From an uncultured Porphyromonadaceae bacterium (GTDB lineage: Bacteria; Bacteroidota; Bacteroidia; Bacteroidales; Muribaculaceae), in assembly GCA_947175295.1 (NCBI GenBank), contig CAMWMK010000001.1, forward strand, positions 1 to 64,000: 64,000 nucleotides of DNA, given 5' to 3'. Positions 1 to 9,820 of this stretch are shown piece after piece. Made by a program: the position numbers and the translations under genes. The notes below the pieces were generated by a model, which was given only the letters and a program-made list of their open reading frames with translations, had not been told where the DNA came from and made no database searches. The stretch's first letter is position 1; each line of letters starts with the position of its first letter.

Positions 1-74
1 AGGCCGTCTTAGCCGTGGTTGGTGTTGCCGTGGGACTTGATGTCGGATCTGTTAATGTGGCGGCTCTGATATTA

Positions 75-1685
75 TTAGGAGTGGCGGGTGTAGACGAGGG
101 TGGCGTCGACATAGTGCTCGTTAAACTGTCCGCTGTAGCTGAGGATGTTGTCCCATACCCATGATTTGTCTTTGCGGAAATAGTTGTAGCCGTTGGCCGA
201 AGCGAGATAGCCGGCCACTGCGGAGTCGGTATAGTAGGCGTCAGCGTCCTCGATGGCTACGCCCGACATCTCGCGTACGTAGTAACCCTCATGGGTGAAG
301 TAGTCACGTTCCGTGTTCTGAAGGGTGAAGCTGCCGTTCATGCGGAACTGAAGTCCTTTCACCCATGGACATTTGAGGATAAGGTGTCCCTTAAGGCTGG
401 TGGTGTTGTAGATGTCGTGGTCGTCGATGGTGTTGGAGAGCACGCTCCAGAGCGGGTTGAGTCGGTAGGCGCCCTCATTGACGGGATACTTGTTTACTTC
501 TCCGTTCTGGCGGGTAGGCTGTCCGTAGGGGCTGAGGCGTGTGGTCTGATAGAGGTCGTAGGTAGTCGGGCCTGAATAGTTGTTGTGTGAATAGTTCATC
601 TGGGCTCCGAGCTGCAGCCAGTCGGTTACGTCGGAAGTAAGGCGTGTGTTCATCACGAAGCGTTCGTAGTCGTCGCCTATCACTACGCCTTCCTGCTTTG
701 TATAGGATCCCGATGCGTAATAGTTGACTTTACTGTTGGCGCCCGATACTGATACTGTGTAGTTCTGCATAAGGCCCGTACGGGTGGAATAGTCAAACCA
801 GTCGGTGGTCTGTCCTTTCTTGTAATTTTCATATTCGAACTTGCTCATCCATGTAGGGTCGGCGTTTTCGTCGAGGCCTGCGAGGATATTGTTCTTTCTG
901 ATGTAGTCTGCCGGGCTCAGGAGGTCGGGCTTTGAGGCGGCGTTAGACCATGCCCATGAAGTGGAGAGTGTGATGAGGGGCTTGCCCTCTACTCCTTTCT
1001 TGGTAGTGATCATGATTACGCCGTTGGCGGCCTGCGAACCGTAGGCCGCAAGGGAAGTAGCGTCCTTGAGTACGCTCATCGACTCTATGATTGAGGGATC
1101 GATGTCGCGGAGAGCTCCCTGGAAGATGACGCCGTCGAGCACGATAAGCGGGTCGCTGCCGCCGTTGATCGATTTCTGTCCGCGCACTACCATGGAGGGC
1201 ACCTGTCCTGCACCCTGCTGCTGCGATACGGTGATGCCTGTCACTGTCCCGCGAAGGGCGTCCATTGCGTTGGAGGTGGGAATGAGGGAGAGGGGAGAGT
1301 CTGCGACCTTTACGGTCGAAACCGAACCTGTGAAGTTCTTTCTCTGCATGGAGCCGTAGCCTACTATCACTACTTCATCAAGCTGCTGGTTGTCTACGAG
1401 CATGGTGACCTTTAGATCCTTCTGGCCGTTGATCTTTATCTTCTGGGCGAGATAGCCGATGTAGCTGACTGAGATCACGTCTCCGTTGCTTACATTAAGG
1501 GTGAAGTTGCCGTCAAGGTCGGTGGCTGTGCCGTTGGAAGTGCCTTCCACCATGATGGTGGCTCCGATGATGCCTTCACCGTTTTCGTCCAGCACCGTAC
1601 CATGCAGGGGATACTGCTGGGCTGTCATCGTGGCTGTCCCTATCAATAGGAGGAAGAGCCACAGAAAGAAGAGTTCTTTTCTCAT
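75..1685 (-). pseudogene. SusC-like TonB-dependent outer membrane receptor, N-terminal ~536 aa, interrupted by tandem TAA stops
   Basis: Signal peptide (MRKELFFLWLFLLLIGTATMTAQ), CarboxypepD-reg-like domain (GTVLDENGEGIIGATIMVEGTSNGTATDLDGNFTL), TonB box (LDEVVIVGYG) and plug (VLDGVIFQG...SMSVLKDATSLAAYGSQAANGVIMITTKKG). The ORF stops mid-barrel at about half the normal SusC length. Start set to 1685 because the -7 box at 1787-1794 lies inside the longer called ORF. Confidence 0.8.
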
Positions 1686-1786
1686 TAGTGTTAGATAAGT
1701 GGTTAATGTATTATTATTGTTAGGTTGATTTCCGTGTCGGTTGACGCGGTCATGACTTGTGTCATGAAGCCACGGATTGAACGGCA

Positions 1787-1794
1787 CAAAATTA
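1787..1794 (-). promoter_or_regulatory. Bacteroidales -7 box (TAATTTTG, consensus TAnnTTTG) for the SusC gene ending at 75
   Basis: Exact TAnnTTTG match on the minus strand ~100 nt upstream of the inferred start. Confidence 0.5.
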
Positions 1795-2048
1795 CTCAGA
1801 TAAACTGTTGTGAGGTCGGAAAAATCCGTCAAATTACGCACTTTAATATGTCAGATGTGTCATTTGACATATTTTTACATATCTTTGCAATATTTTTAAC
1901 CCCTTGGCCCCTCGTATATGGGTGTATGGGAGTGTTTATGGCCTAACTCTAAGTATTGCCGTTGGGCCGGAGGAGCTTTATATGAGGTTTTGACATATTT
2001 TCGCTTTGCTTTGAATGATTACAATGCTGATAATTTAAATAAATGTGC

Positions 2049-2056
2049 TAACTTTG
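2049..2056 (+). promoter_or_regulatory. Bacteroidales -7 box (TAACTTTG) for HTCS-1
   Basis: Exact TAnnTTTG match 28 bp upstream of ATG at 2084. Confidence 0.55.
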
Positions 2057-2083
2057 CAATGGGAACTTAAATTTAATACCGAA

Positions 2084-5000
2084 ATGAAATGTTTTCTGCT
2101 GACCTTGTATTGTCTGGCTATGGCATTAGTGTCTTCTGCGATGGGCCTGCCTTCCTATCAGCGCATAAGTCTTAATCATGACGATGGGCTGTGTGATGAC
2201 TATGTCCGTTATATAAGCCAGGACGCCCATGGATACGTATGGGTGGTGACCAATCATGGACTCAACAGATTTGACGGCAACAGCTTTAAGAGGTTTACCA
2301 AAGAAAACTCAGGCCTGACTACGAGTGAACTCAATTGCGTGCTGCAGGATCCTGAAGACGACGATCTGTTGTGGATAGGTTCCAGGTTTGATGGCCTTTT
2401 CTGCTACAGTCAATCCACTGGGAAGATCACTCCCGTCGACGTGCCTCTTAACACGTCTGACATCACGGCGCTTTCCGTATCCTCCGACAGTCAGATATGG
2501 ATCACTCATTACAACAGTCCTCCTGAGAAGTTCAATCCGTCTACCAGGGAACTCCAGCGCATCTTCAGTTCCGATCCGGAAGGATTTCCTTATAGGATTT
2601 GGTGTTCGGTAGAGGATCCATCCGGTAGGTATATGTATTTAGGTCATGAATCCTTCGGCATGACCAGGATAGACTTGACTACTAAGAAGTATGAGGAGTT
2701 CCCTTGTTTCGGTACGGATTTGGATGAGAGTAGGAAAGGATCCGTATATTCCCTTTATGCAGCTTCCGGCGGCTATGTCTGGGCGGGAACGGATGAGGGT
2801 GTGTATATTTTCGATCCATTCAGTCGTGTATTCAGCCGACCAGGAGAGATGTCGGATTCCAAGGGCCTGCCGATTGGGCCTGTCAAAGCCATTCATTCGA
2901 TGTCCGACGGCACGGTATGGGCCGGGACGTCAAGCGGCATATCCTTGTTTTCCCCTTCTGGAAGAAAACTGAATGCGGCGGAGATCGGCAGGATACCGGG
3001 CCGCTCCACGCCTGTCGGTTTTCGGGAACTCTCTTCTTCTGCTCCTTCCGCCATCTTCGAGGATGGATATGGCAACAAATGGGTAGGCTATAACGGGCAT
3101 GGACTCGACGTCCTCAATCCTGCCTTAGGACCGGTATCCTTCTATTTTTCTACTGCCGACGATGGAAAATCTCTTTATGATACCCCGGTATGGAGTGTGA
3201 GGGTCTCATCTGGAAAGGATGTATGGATAGGAGGGGAGCGCCTATTGACGAGAGTGTCGGGCGATTCCCACAGGTCCTACACTCTGCTCCATCAGCGGTT
3301 GACCCCGGTCAGGTGTATTTATGAGGATGATGAGGAGACTGTATGGGTAGGCACCTCAAATTCCGGTGCTTTCCGGATGAAGAAGGGGGAATCAGGTTTT
3401 TCACCTGTTAAGGACATCGATAATGAAGTTAGGGATTTTGTTGCCATGCCGGGATTCGGAATGCTGGCGGCTACCCACAACGGCATCTATAAGATCGGGA
3501 GGGATGGCGTTGCCGCTCCATCAACGCTCTTCAATGGTCAGATGTCGGATTTTTATGCTACGTCTTTATTGCTGGCTTCAGGGGGAACACTTATAGTGGG
3601 GACCTTCGGTCATGGAATACTGGCTTTTGATTCAAGCGGACACCGGTCGGCATTGCTTGATAAGCGTGATGGCCTTCCCTCAAGCACAGTCAACGATATT
3701 AAGGAAGGTCCCGACCATAGGATATGGATTGCTACCAGAGACGGATTGGCCATTTGCGATCAGTCGGGATTGAAACTGGAGAAAGTGATACGTACCGACG
3801 ATGGTGTTCACTCCTCCAATTTCAAGGCGATTGAATTCGGACGTGACGGTAGGGCCTGGATAAGCGCTGAAGACGGGATAGCATGCTATAGCATCGCAGC
3901 CGACAGGCTTTCCTTCTTCCACAAAGCCAATAAGGCATTATTGGGTAGCTTCATTGAAGGCGCGTCTGCCGTGACTCCGGGCGGAAACATTCTGTTCGGT
4001 TCGCTCAACGGTATGAAGGTGCTCGACCTTGATTTTGCGTCTTCTGTCTCGGCTTCCAGCAATACAAGGGTGACTGAAATGCTTGCAAATGATTCAAAAG
4101 GCATCGATCATGACATAGAGATCAGTCTCCCTGTAAATTCCGGTCGGATGAGTATCCCTTACAATCTCAACACATTTACTTTGAAATTCAGCGATCCGGA
4201 TATCTCGACCGACATAAATTCCGAGATAAGATACAATATGAAGGGTGTCAACGATGTGTGGACCAATTCAGAGGGTCGTAACGAGGCAGTCTACCGTAAC
4301 CTTAAACCCGGAAAATATGAATTCAGGATAAGCACAAGATATTTCGGAGGCGAATGGTCTGATCCTGAGACTATTCTGACCATCGACATCACTCCTCCGC
4401 TTTATCTTACATGGTGGGCGAAGACTTTCTATGTACTGGTCGCCCTGATGATATTGGCGGTAGTCATGTATTTCTACCGTTACAAGTCTGATCTTGAGAA
4501 GAATCTTGAGACTGAGAGGGAAAACAGTAGGGTCGATAGATTGCTCAACGAAGAGAAGCTGATGTTCTATACCAATGTCACTCATGAACTTCGCACTCCG
4601 CTGTCTCTTATTATCGGGCCCATAGAGGATATGGTCAATTCTACCGATATATGCGATGAGAATCGTAGGAAACTGCACACGATAAGGTCGAGCGCGATAC
4701 GCCTGTTGAATCTGATCAACAGCATTCTTGAATTCCGTAAGACCGAGACATGCAACAGGCATCTGGAGGTCACCTATGGAAATATGGCAAACGTCGTGAG
4801 GGAAGTGGCCTTGCGTTTCAAGGAGCTTAACAACAATCGCCATGTATCTTATGTGATTGATGTAGCCCGTATGGAAGGCCGCGATGTGTATTTTGATTCC
4901 GAGATAATAACTACGGTTCTTAACAACCTGATAGGTAATGCCGCGAAATACACAAGACAGGGGGAGATCTCAGTGTCGCTTAAGTCTGAGAATGTGGACG

Positions 5001-6184
5001 GAATCGAATACGTCGATCTCATAGTGGCCGACACAGGCGAAGGAATATCTGACGACGAACTTCCACATATATTTAAAAGGTTTTATCAGGGGGCCCACAA
5101 TAGAAAAGTGGCTGGTACCGGAATCGGCCTTGCATTGGTGAAGAACCTTGTGGAGATTCATGAGGCTTCAATCTGCGTGAAGTCTGAAATAGGGAAAGGC
5201 AGCACGTTTGTAGTGAGGTTTGTAGCTGATAACTCCTATCCCTCTGCCCGGCATAAGGATGCGGATGTGGCAGGTGATGAATCTCGTGGCTCTTTGGAGG
5301 ACGCTGCCGGTATGGATTCTAAGGAAAGTCGGCTGACGGTGTTGGTGGTGGAAGACGATGAGGATGTCAGGGCATATATAGAGACTTCATTGTCATCTAC
5401 CTATCATGTGGTGACTGCAGAAGACGGAGAGAGGGGTTGGGAGATAGTGAGGAAGATTGTTCCCGATGCCGTGGTGAGCGATATAATGATGCCGAAGATG
5501 AATGGAATTGAATTATGCAGGAAGATCAAGGATGATTTTACGCTGAATCATATTCCGGTGATTCTCCTCACTGCGAAGGATTCCCTTCTTGATAAAGAGG
5601 AAGGGTATGAATCAGGTGCTGACTCCTATATCACCAAGCCGTTCAGCTCGAAACTCCTTCTGTCGCGCATACGCAACATAATAGAGGCCCGCCATAGGCT
5701 GTCGATCCGCTACATAAATATGAAGGCGGCTGAAGCTGAAGTCCCGGCTGATTCGGAATGTCCCGCTCCCTCTGACGTTCTCCATGATGAAGACTTTGGC
5801 CCGCAGGAGTCGGATATGCTGTCGAATGGAGACTGCACTCGCGATCTCCCGCCGGCCGATAAGGAATTTATCGATAGATTCAGAAGATTGATAGAGGAAA
5901 ATATAGAGCAGCAGGAACTCGACATCGCTTTTCTCACGGATAAGATGTGTATGAGCCATTCCACTCTATATAGGAAAGTGAAAAGCATTACAGGCCTTAC
6001 ACCTAATGAATTTACAAGAAAGATCAAGCTCGCACGCGCAGTGGAAATCCTTCGCTCGGGAGAGCATGACATAGCGAAGGTGACGGTCATGACCGGATTC
6101 AACAGCCCTTCCTATTTCCGGAGGGTGTTCAAAAAGGAATATGGCTTATCTCCGAGCGAATATATTGAGCAGACTATTGACTAA
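2084..6184 (+). CDS. Hybrid two-component system regulator (HTCS-1): periplasmic two-component-regulator-propeller/Y_Y_Y sensor, histidine kinase, receiver, AraC HTH
   Basis: Repeated propeller motifs (GYVWVVTNHGLNRFDG, LWIGSRFDGLF), H-box THELRTPLSL, receiver (VVEDDEDVRAYI...VSDIMMPKMNG...TKPF), C-terminal AraC HTH (ARAVEILRSGEHDIAKVTVMTGFNSPSYFRRVFKKEYGLSPSEY). Start moved from 2045 to 2084 (signal peptide MKCFLLTLYCLAMALVSSAMG, promoter at 2049). Confidence 0.93.
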   Translation: MKCFLLTLYCLAMALVSSAMGLPSYQRISLNHDDGLCDDYVRYISQDAHGYVWVVTNHGLNRFDGNSFKRFTKENSGLTTSELNCVLQDPEDDDLLWIGSRFDGLFCYSQSTGKITPVDVPLNTSDITALSVSSDSQIWITHYNSPPEKFNPSTRELQRIFSSDPEGFPYRIWCSVEDPSGRYMYLGHESFGMTRIDLTTKKYEEFPCFGTDLDESRKGSVYSLYAASGGYVWAGTDEGVYIFDPFSRVFSRPGEMSDSKGLPIGPVKAIHSMSDGTVWAGTSSGISLFSPSGRKLNAAEIGRIPGRSTPVGFRELSSSAPSAIFEDGYGNKWVGYNGHGLDVLNPALGPVSFYFSTADDGKSLYDTPVWSVRVSSGKDVWIGGERLLTRVSGDSHRSYTLLHQRLTPVRCIYEDDEETVWVGTSNSGAFRMKKGESGFSPVKDIDNEVRDFVAMPGFGMLAATHNGIYKIGRDGVAAPSTLFNGQMSDFYATSLLLASGGTLIVGTFGHGILAFDSSGHRSALLDKRDGLPSSTVNDIKEGPDHRIWIATRDGLAICDQSGLKLEKVIRTDDGVHSSNFKAIEFGRDGRAWISAEDGIACYSIAADRLSFFHKANKALLGSFIEGASAVTPGGNILFGSLNGMKVLDLDFASSVSASSNTRVTEMLANDSKGIDHDIEISLPVNSGRMSIPYNLNTFTLKFSDPDISTDINSEIRYNMKGVNDVWTNSEGRNEAVYRNLKPGKYEFRISTRYFGGEWSDPETILTIDITPPLYLTWWAKTFYVLVALMILAVVMYFYRYKSDLEKNLETERENSRVDRLLNEEKLMFYTNVTHELRTPLSLIIGPIEDMVNSTDICDENRRKLHTIRSSAIRLLNLINSILEFRKTETCNRHLEVTYGNMANVVREVALRFKELNNNRHVSYVIDVARMEGRDVYFDSEIITTVLNNLIGNAAKYTRQGEISVSLKSENVDGIEYVDLIVADTGEGISDDELPHIFKRFYQGAHNRKVAGTGIGLALVKNLVEIHEASICVKSEIGKGSTFVVRFVADNSYPSARHKDADVAGDESRGSLEDAAGMDSKESRLTVLVVEDDEDVRAYIETSLSSTYHVVTAEDGERGWEIVRKIVPDAVVSDIMMPKMNGIELCRKIKDDFTLNHIPVILLTAKDSLLDKEEGYESGADSYITKPFSSKLLLSRIRNIIEARHRLSIRYINMKAAEAEVPADSECPAPSDVLHDEDFGPQESDMLSNGDCTRDLPPADKEFIDRFRRLIEENIEQQELDIAFLTDKMCMSHSTLYRKVKSITGLTPNEFTRKIKLARAVEILRSGEHDIAKVTVMTGFNSPSYFRRVFKKEYGLSPSEYIEQTID

Positions 6185-6195
6185 AACGATTTGAT

Positions 6196-7347
6196 ATGAA
6201 GAATGGAATATTTAAAGCTTCAGTAGTGGGGGCATTGCTGGGAATTACTGCTTCGGGCTGCTCTACGGCATCCAGGGAGAAGACTGATCCCCAGATGCCG
6301 CTGCTTCTCGGCGAGACGCTCCTTGCCGACGACAGCGTCCACGTGAATGCCCACGGCGGAATGATAATGGAGAAGGACGGTGTGTTCTACTGGTATGGCG
6401 AGCACCGCGGCGACGGCACACCCGGAAGCATGCAGCAGGGGGTGTCGCTCTATACATCCTCCGATCTGCGCAACTGGAAGAACCGCGGCATTGTGCTGCA
6501 GCTTCTCGACTCCGTAGGGCATCCCTTGGAACTCGGGTGCAAGATCGAGCGCCCCAAGGTGGTCTACAATCCGACAACGGGGAAATACGTCATGTGGTTT
6601 CACCACGAGCTTAAAGACCGCGGATATGCGGCGGCACAGGCCGGAGTGGCGGTAGCCGACACTCCGGAAGGTCCGTTTGAGTTTATCAGAAGCGCGCGCG
6701 TGAACCCAGGTGTGTACCCAGAAAACCTGAGCGAGGAAGACCGCAATGCGGCTTGGGATCCGGAAATGGAATGGTGGTCCGAACCATGGTATGGGCAGCT
6801 GCGACAGGGCAGCTTCGTGAAGCGCGACCTCGACGGCGGACAGATGGCCCGCGACATGACCATCTATGTAGACAAAGATGGAAGGGCATACCATATATAT
6901 TCATCGGAAGACAACCTCACACTCCAGATAGCGGAACTCGATCCGACTTATACCGACCACACCGGCCGATATATACGTGTGGCTCCCGGCGGCCACAACG
7001 AGGCGCCGACACTAATGGAGCACGACGGCACTTACTGGATGATCACTTCCGGCTGCACCGGCTGGGCGCCAAACGCCGCACGTCTGCTCCGCGCCGACTC
7101 CATAATGGGTGAATGGACACAGCTTGATGTGAATCCGGCAAGGGGAGAAGGAGCCGAGACCACTTTCGACACCCAGGGCACCTATATAATGAAGATAGGC
7201 GACAGCTTCACTTTCATGGCCGACAGATGGAACCCCGAAAACCTCGGCGATTCTCGCCATGTATGGATTCCAGTGAAGTTTGACGAATCAGGCAATCCCT
7301 ATCTCGAGATGCCAGTCGATACTGAGACAGTCACGGCCGAGCCCTGA
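6196..7347 (+). CDS. GH43-family lipoprotein, resembling the exo-beta-1,3-galactanase-like branch
   Basis: Lipobox (GITASGC); VNAHGGMIMEKDGVFYWYGEHRG and LELGCKIERPKVVYNPTTGKYVMWFHHE motifs. Confidence 0.7.
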   Translation: MKNGIFKASVVGALLGITASGCSTASREKTDPQMPLLLGETLLADDSVHVNAHGGMIMEKDGVFYWYGEHRGDGTPGSMQQGVSLYTSSDLRNWKNRGIVLQLLDSVGHPLELGCKIERPKVVYNPTTGKYVMWFHHELKDRGYAAAQAGVAVADTPEGPFEFIRSARVNPGVYPENLSEEDRNAAWDPEMEWWSEPWYGQLRQGSFVKRDLDGGQMARDMTIYVDKDGRAYHIYSSEDNLTLQIAELDPTYTDHTGRYIRVAPGGHNEAPTLMEHDGTYWMITSGCTGWAPNAARLLRADSIMGEWTQLDVNPARGEGAETTFDTQGTYIMKIGDSFTFMADRWNPENLGDSRHVWIPVKFDESGNPYLEMPVDTETVTAEP

Positions 7348-7350
7348 TTG

Positions 7351-7405
7351 GTTTAGGAGGTTTAGGAAGTTTAAGGGGTTTATGGGGGAGGATGTTTAGG
7401 AAGTT
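7351..7405. repeat. Degenerate tandem GTTTAGGAR repeat in the intergenic leader
   Basis: GTTTAGGAG GTTTAGGAA GTTTAAGGG GTTTATGG...GTTTAGGAA GTT read directly. Confidence 0.7.
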
Positions 7406-7442
7406 AAAATTTTGAACTAAAAATTATATAATCTAACCTTAC

Positions 7443-9755
7443 ATGAAGATAAAGACACTGATAACGGGGACTGCGCTTTTAGCAGCAACCGCCTTTTCAG
7501 CTTCGGCGGCGACCACAAAGGAGTCGAAGGCCGTGCGCGACATCATCACCAAGGTCAACGACCACTGGCAGGCCACCCATCCTGCCGAACACAACGCCTT
7601 CTGGGACGAAGCCGCATACCATACCGGCAATATGGAGGCTTACTCCATCACAGGCAACCCCGAATGGCTCGACTATTCGCAGAAATGGGCGGAACACAAC
7701 GGATGGAAAGGCGCCAAAGGCACCGACCGATCCAAATGGAAATACAACTACGGCGAGACCGACGACCATGTGCTCTTCGGCGACTGGCAGATATGCTTCC
7801 AGACATATGCCGACCTCTACAACATCCTTCCTGACGACCGGCGCATCAAGAGGGCTAAGGAAGTGATGGAGTATGAGATGTCGACTCCGCAGTCTGACTA
7901 TTGGTGGTGGGCCGACGGCCTATACATGGTGATGCCGGTCATGACTAAGCTCAATAAGATCACCGGCAACAAGAAGTATCTCGACAAACTCTATGAATAC
8001 GTGCTGGTCAGCGACAGCATCATGTACGACCCTGAGGAGGGGTTGTATTACCGCGATGCGAAATACGTATATCCCAAGCACAAGAGCGCCAATGGAAAGA
8101 AGGATTTCTGGGCACGCGGCGACGGCTGGGTGCTCGCCGGACTCGCCAAGGTGCTCAAGGATGCTCCCGCCGATTGGGAACACCGGAAGTTTTTCGAGGA
8201 TAAATACCGTAAGATGGCCGATGCCGTAGTGGCCTGCCAGCAGCCCGCCGGCTACTGGAGCCGCTCAATGTATGACGAGGAGCATGCTCCCGGTCCGGAA
8301 ACAAGCGGAACGGCTTTCTTCACCTACGGCTTGCTCTGGGGTATCAACAACGGCTATCTTACGGATCCGAAATATCTTGATGCGGCACAGAAGGGTTGGA
8401 ACTATCTCTCGAAGACCGCCCTTCAGAAAGACGGATCCGTAGGCTATGTGCAGCCCATCGGCGAGAAGGCCATTCCGGGCCAGGTGGTAGACCGCAATTC
8501 CACCAGCAACTTCGGGACGGGCGCCTTCCTTCTGGCAGCCAGCGAATACGTGCGCATGCTTGAGAAGGAAGCCAGCGAAGACCGTGCCTACTGGGCGAAG
8601 CTGGCCTACGACATGGCGGCTCCCATCCTGAAAAACATGGCGGAGGGTAAGCTGCAGGAGAATATGCTCGTGGAGGTAAGCCCCAACTGGGACGGCCGCA
8701 ATAAGAAAGTGACCTATATGGAGGCTTTCGGCCGCCTCATGGCAGGAATCGCTCCCTGGCTCGCCCTTCCCGACGACGACACCGAGGAAGGAAAGATGCG
8801 CAGGCAGCTCCGTGAATGGGCACTGAAGGCCTATGCCAATGCTGTGGATCCGAACAGCCCCGACTGCCTGCTATGGTCGGGAGAGGGACAGGTGATGGTG
8901 GATGCGGCATATATCGCCGAATCCTTCCTGCGCGCCTATGATGCCCTCTGGGAACCCCTTGACCAGACTACAAAAGACCGCTACATCAAGAACTTCACCA
9001 ATATCCGCCACATAGATCCTCCCTATACCAACTGGCTCCTCTTCTCCGCACTCATCGAGAGCTTCCTCGCCAAGAGCGGCGCCGACTGCGATGAATATCG
9101 CGTGAACTCGGCCATACGCAAGGTGGAGGAGTGGTATGCCGGCGACGGCTGGTATTCCGACGGTCCGGACTTCGCCTTCGACTACTACAGCAGCTACGTG
9201 TTTCATCCCATGTATCTCGAGACCCTGAAGGCCATGCAGGAGGCCGGGAAGCGCAACCGCATAGACTATCAGAAGTATTATGACAGAGCCTTGAAGCGCG
9301 CCCGGAAATACAGCATCGTGCTTGAGCGCTTCATCTCTCCTGAAGGAACGTTCCCCGTCTTCGGCCGCTCGATACCTTACCGCATGGCCACCATGCAGCC
9401 CCTCGCCCTCATGGCCCTCTATGAGAAACTTCCGGAAGGCCTGAGCAACGGCCAGGTGCGAGCAGCGCTGACGAAAGTAATGCACAATATGTATGACGGC
9501 AAGGAGAACTTCAACGATGGGGGCTACCTGACGATAGGCTTTGCAGGGCGTCAGCCCAACATCGCCGATTGGTATACCAACAACGGCTCCCTCTATATGA
9601 CCTCCCTCTCGCTCCTGCCGCTCGGCCTTCCCGCCACGCATCCTTTCTGGAGCGACGCTCCGCAGCCCTGGACCAACAAGAAGGCCTGGGGCGGCCAGCC
9701 CTTCCCGAAAGACCACATCTGGAAAGACACCATCCGCACCTCCGACCGCTATTGA
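7443..9755 (+). CDS. Fusion of GH88/GH105 unsaturated glycuronyl hydrolase (N-terminal) with DUF2264 (C-terminal)
   Basis: Signal peptide; YWWWADGLYMVMPVMTKL, FWARGDGWVLAGLAKVL, ETSGTAFFTYGLLWGIN (GH88/105); then MLVEVSPNWDGRNKKVTYMEAFGRLMAGIAPWLAL, WYAGDGWYSDGPDFAFDYYSSYVFHPMYLE (DUF2264-like). Confidence 0.8.
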   Translation: MKIKTLITGTALLAATAFSASAATTKESKAVRDIITKVNDHWQATHPAEHNAFWDEAAYHTGNMEAYSITGNPEWLDYSQKWAEHNGWKGAKGTDRSKWKYNYGETDDHVLFGDWQICFQTYADLYNILPDDRRIKRAKEVMEYEMSTPQSDYWWWADGLYMVMPVMTKLNKITGNKKYLDKLYEYVLVSDSIMYDPEEGLYYRDAKYVYPKHKSANGKKDFWARGDGWVLAGLAKVLKDAPADWEHRKFFEDKYRKMADAVVACQQPAGYWSRSMYDEEHAPGPETSGTAFFTYGLLWGINNGYLTDPKYLDAAQKGWNYLSKTALQKDGSVGYVQPIGEKAIPGQVVDRNSTSNFGTGAFLLAASEYVRMLEKEASEDRAYWAKLAYDMAAPILKNMAEGKLQENMLVEVSPNWDGRNKKVTYMEAFGRLMAGIAPWLALPDDDTEEGKMRRQLREWALKAYANAVDPNSPDCLLWSGEGQVMVDAAYIAESFLRAYDALWEPLDQTTKDRYIKNFTNIRHIDPPYTNWLLFSALIESFLAKSGADCDEYRVNSAIRKVEEWYAGDGWYSDGPDFAFDYYSSYVFHPMYLETLKAMQEAGKRNRIDYQKYYDRALKRARKYSIVLERFISPEGTFPVFGRSIPYRMATMQPLALMALYEKLPEGLSNGQVRAALTKVMHNMYDGKENFNDGGYLTIGFAGRQPNIADWYTNNGSLYMTSLSLLPLGLPATHPFWSDAPQPWTNKKAWGGQPFPKDHIWKDTIRTSDRY

Positions 9756-9772
9756 AAATCATTATTACATGA

Positions 9773-9805
9773 AAGCCTCCCCTGAAGAAAAATCAGGGGA
9801 GGCTT
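9773..9805. terminator. Perfect 13-bp stem hairpin between convergent genes (probable bidirectional terminator)
   Basis: AAGCCTCCCCTGA-AGAAAAA-TCAGGGGAGGCTT. Confidence 0.75.
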
Positions 9806-9820
9806 GTGTTGTATTGGTCC

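Noticed and set aside
2045-2083. N-terminal extension of HTCS-1 in the ORF track
   Set aside because: Contains the -7 promoter box (2049-2056); the signal peptide starts at 2084.
8871-9716. 281-aa antisense ORF opposite GH105-DUF2264
   Set aside because: Antisense shadow of a confidently coding frame; no recognisable protein motif.
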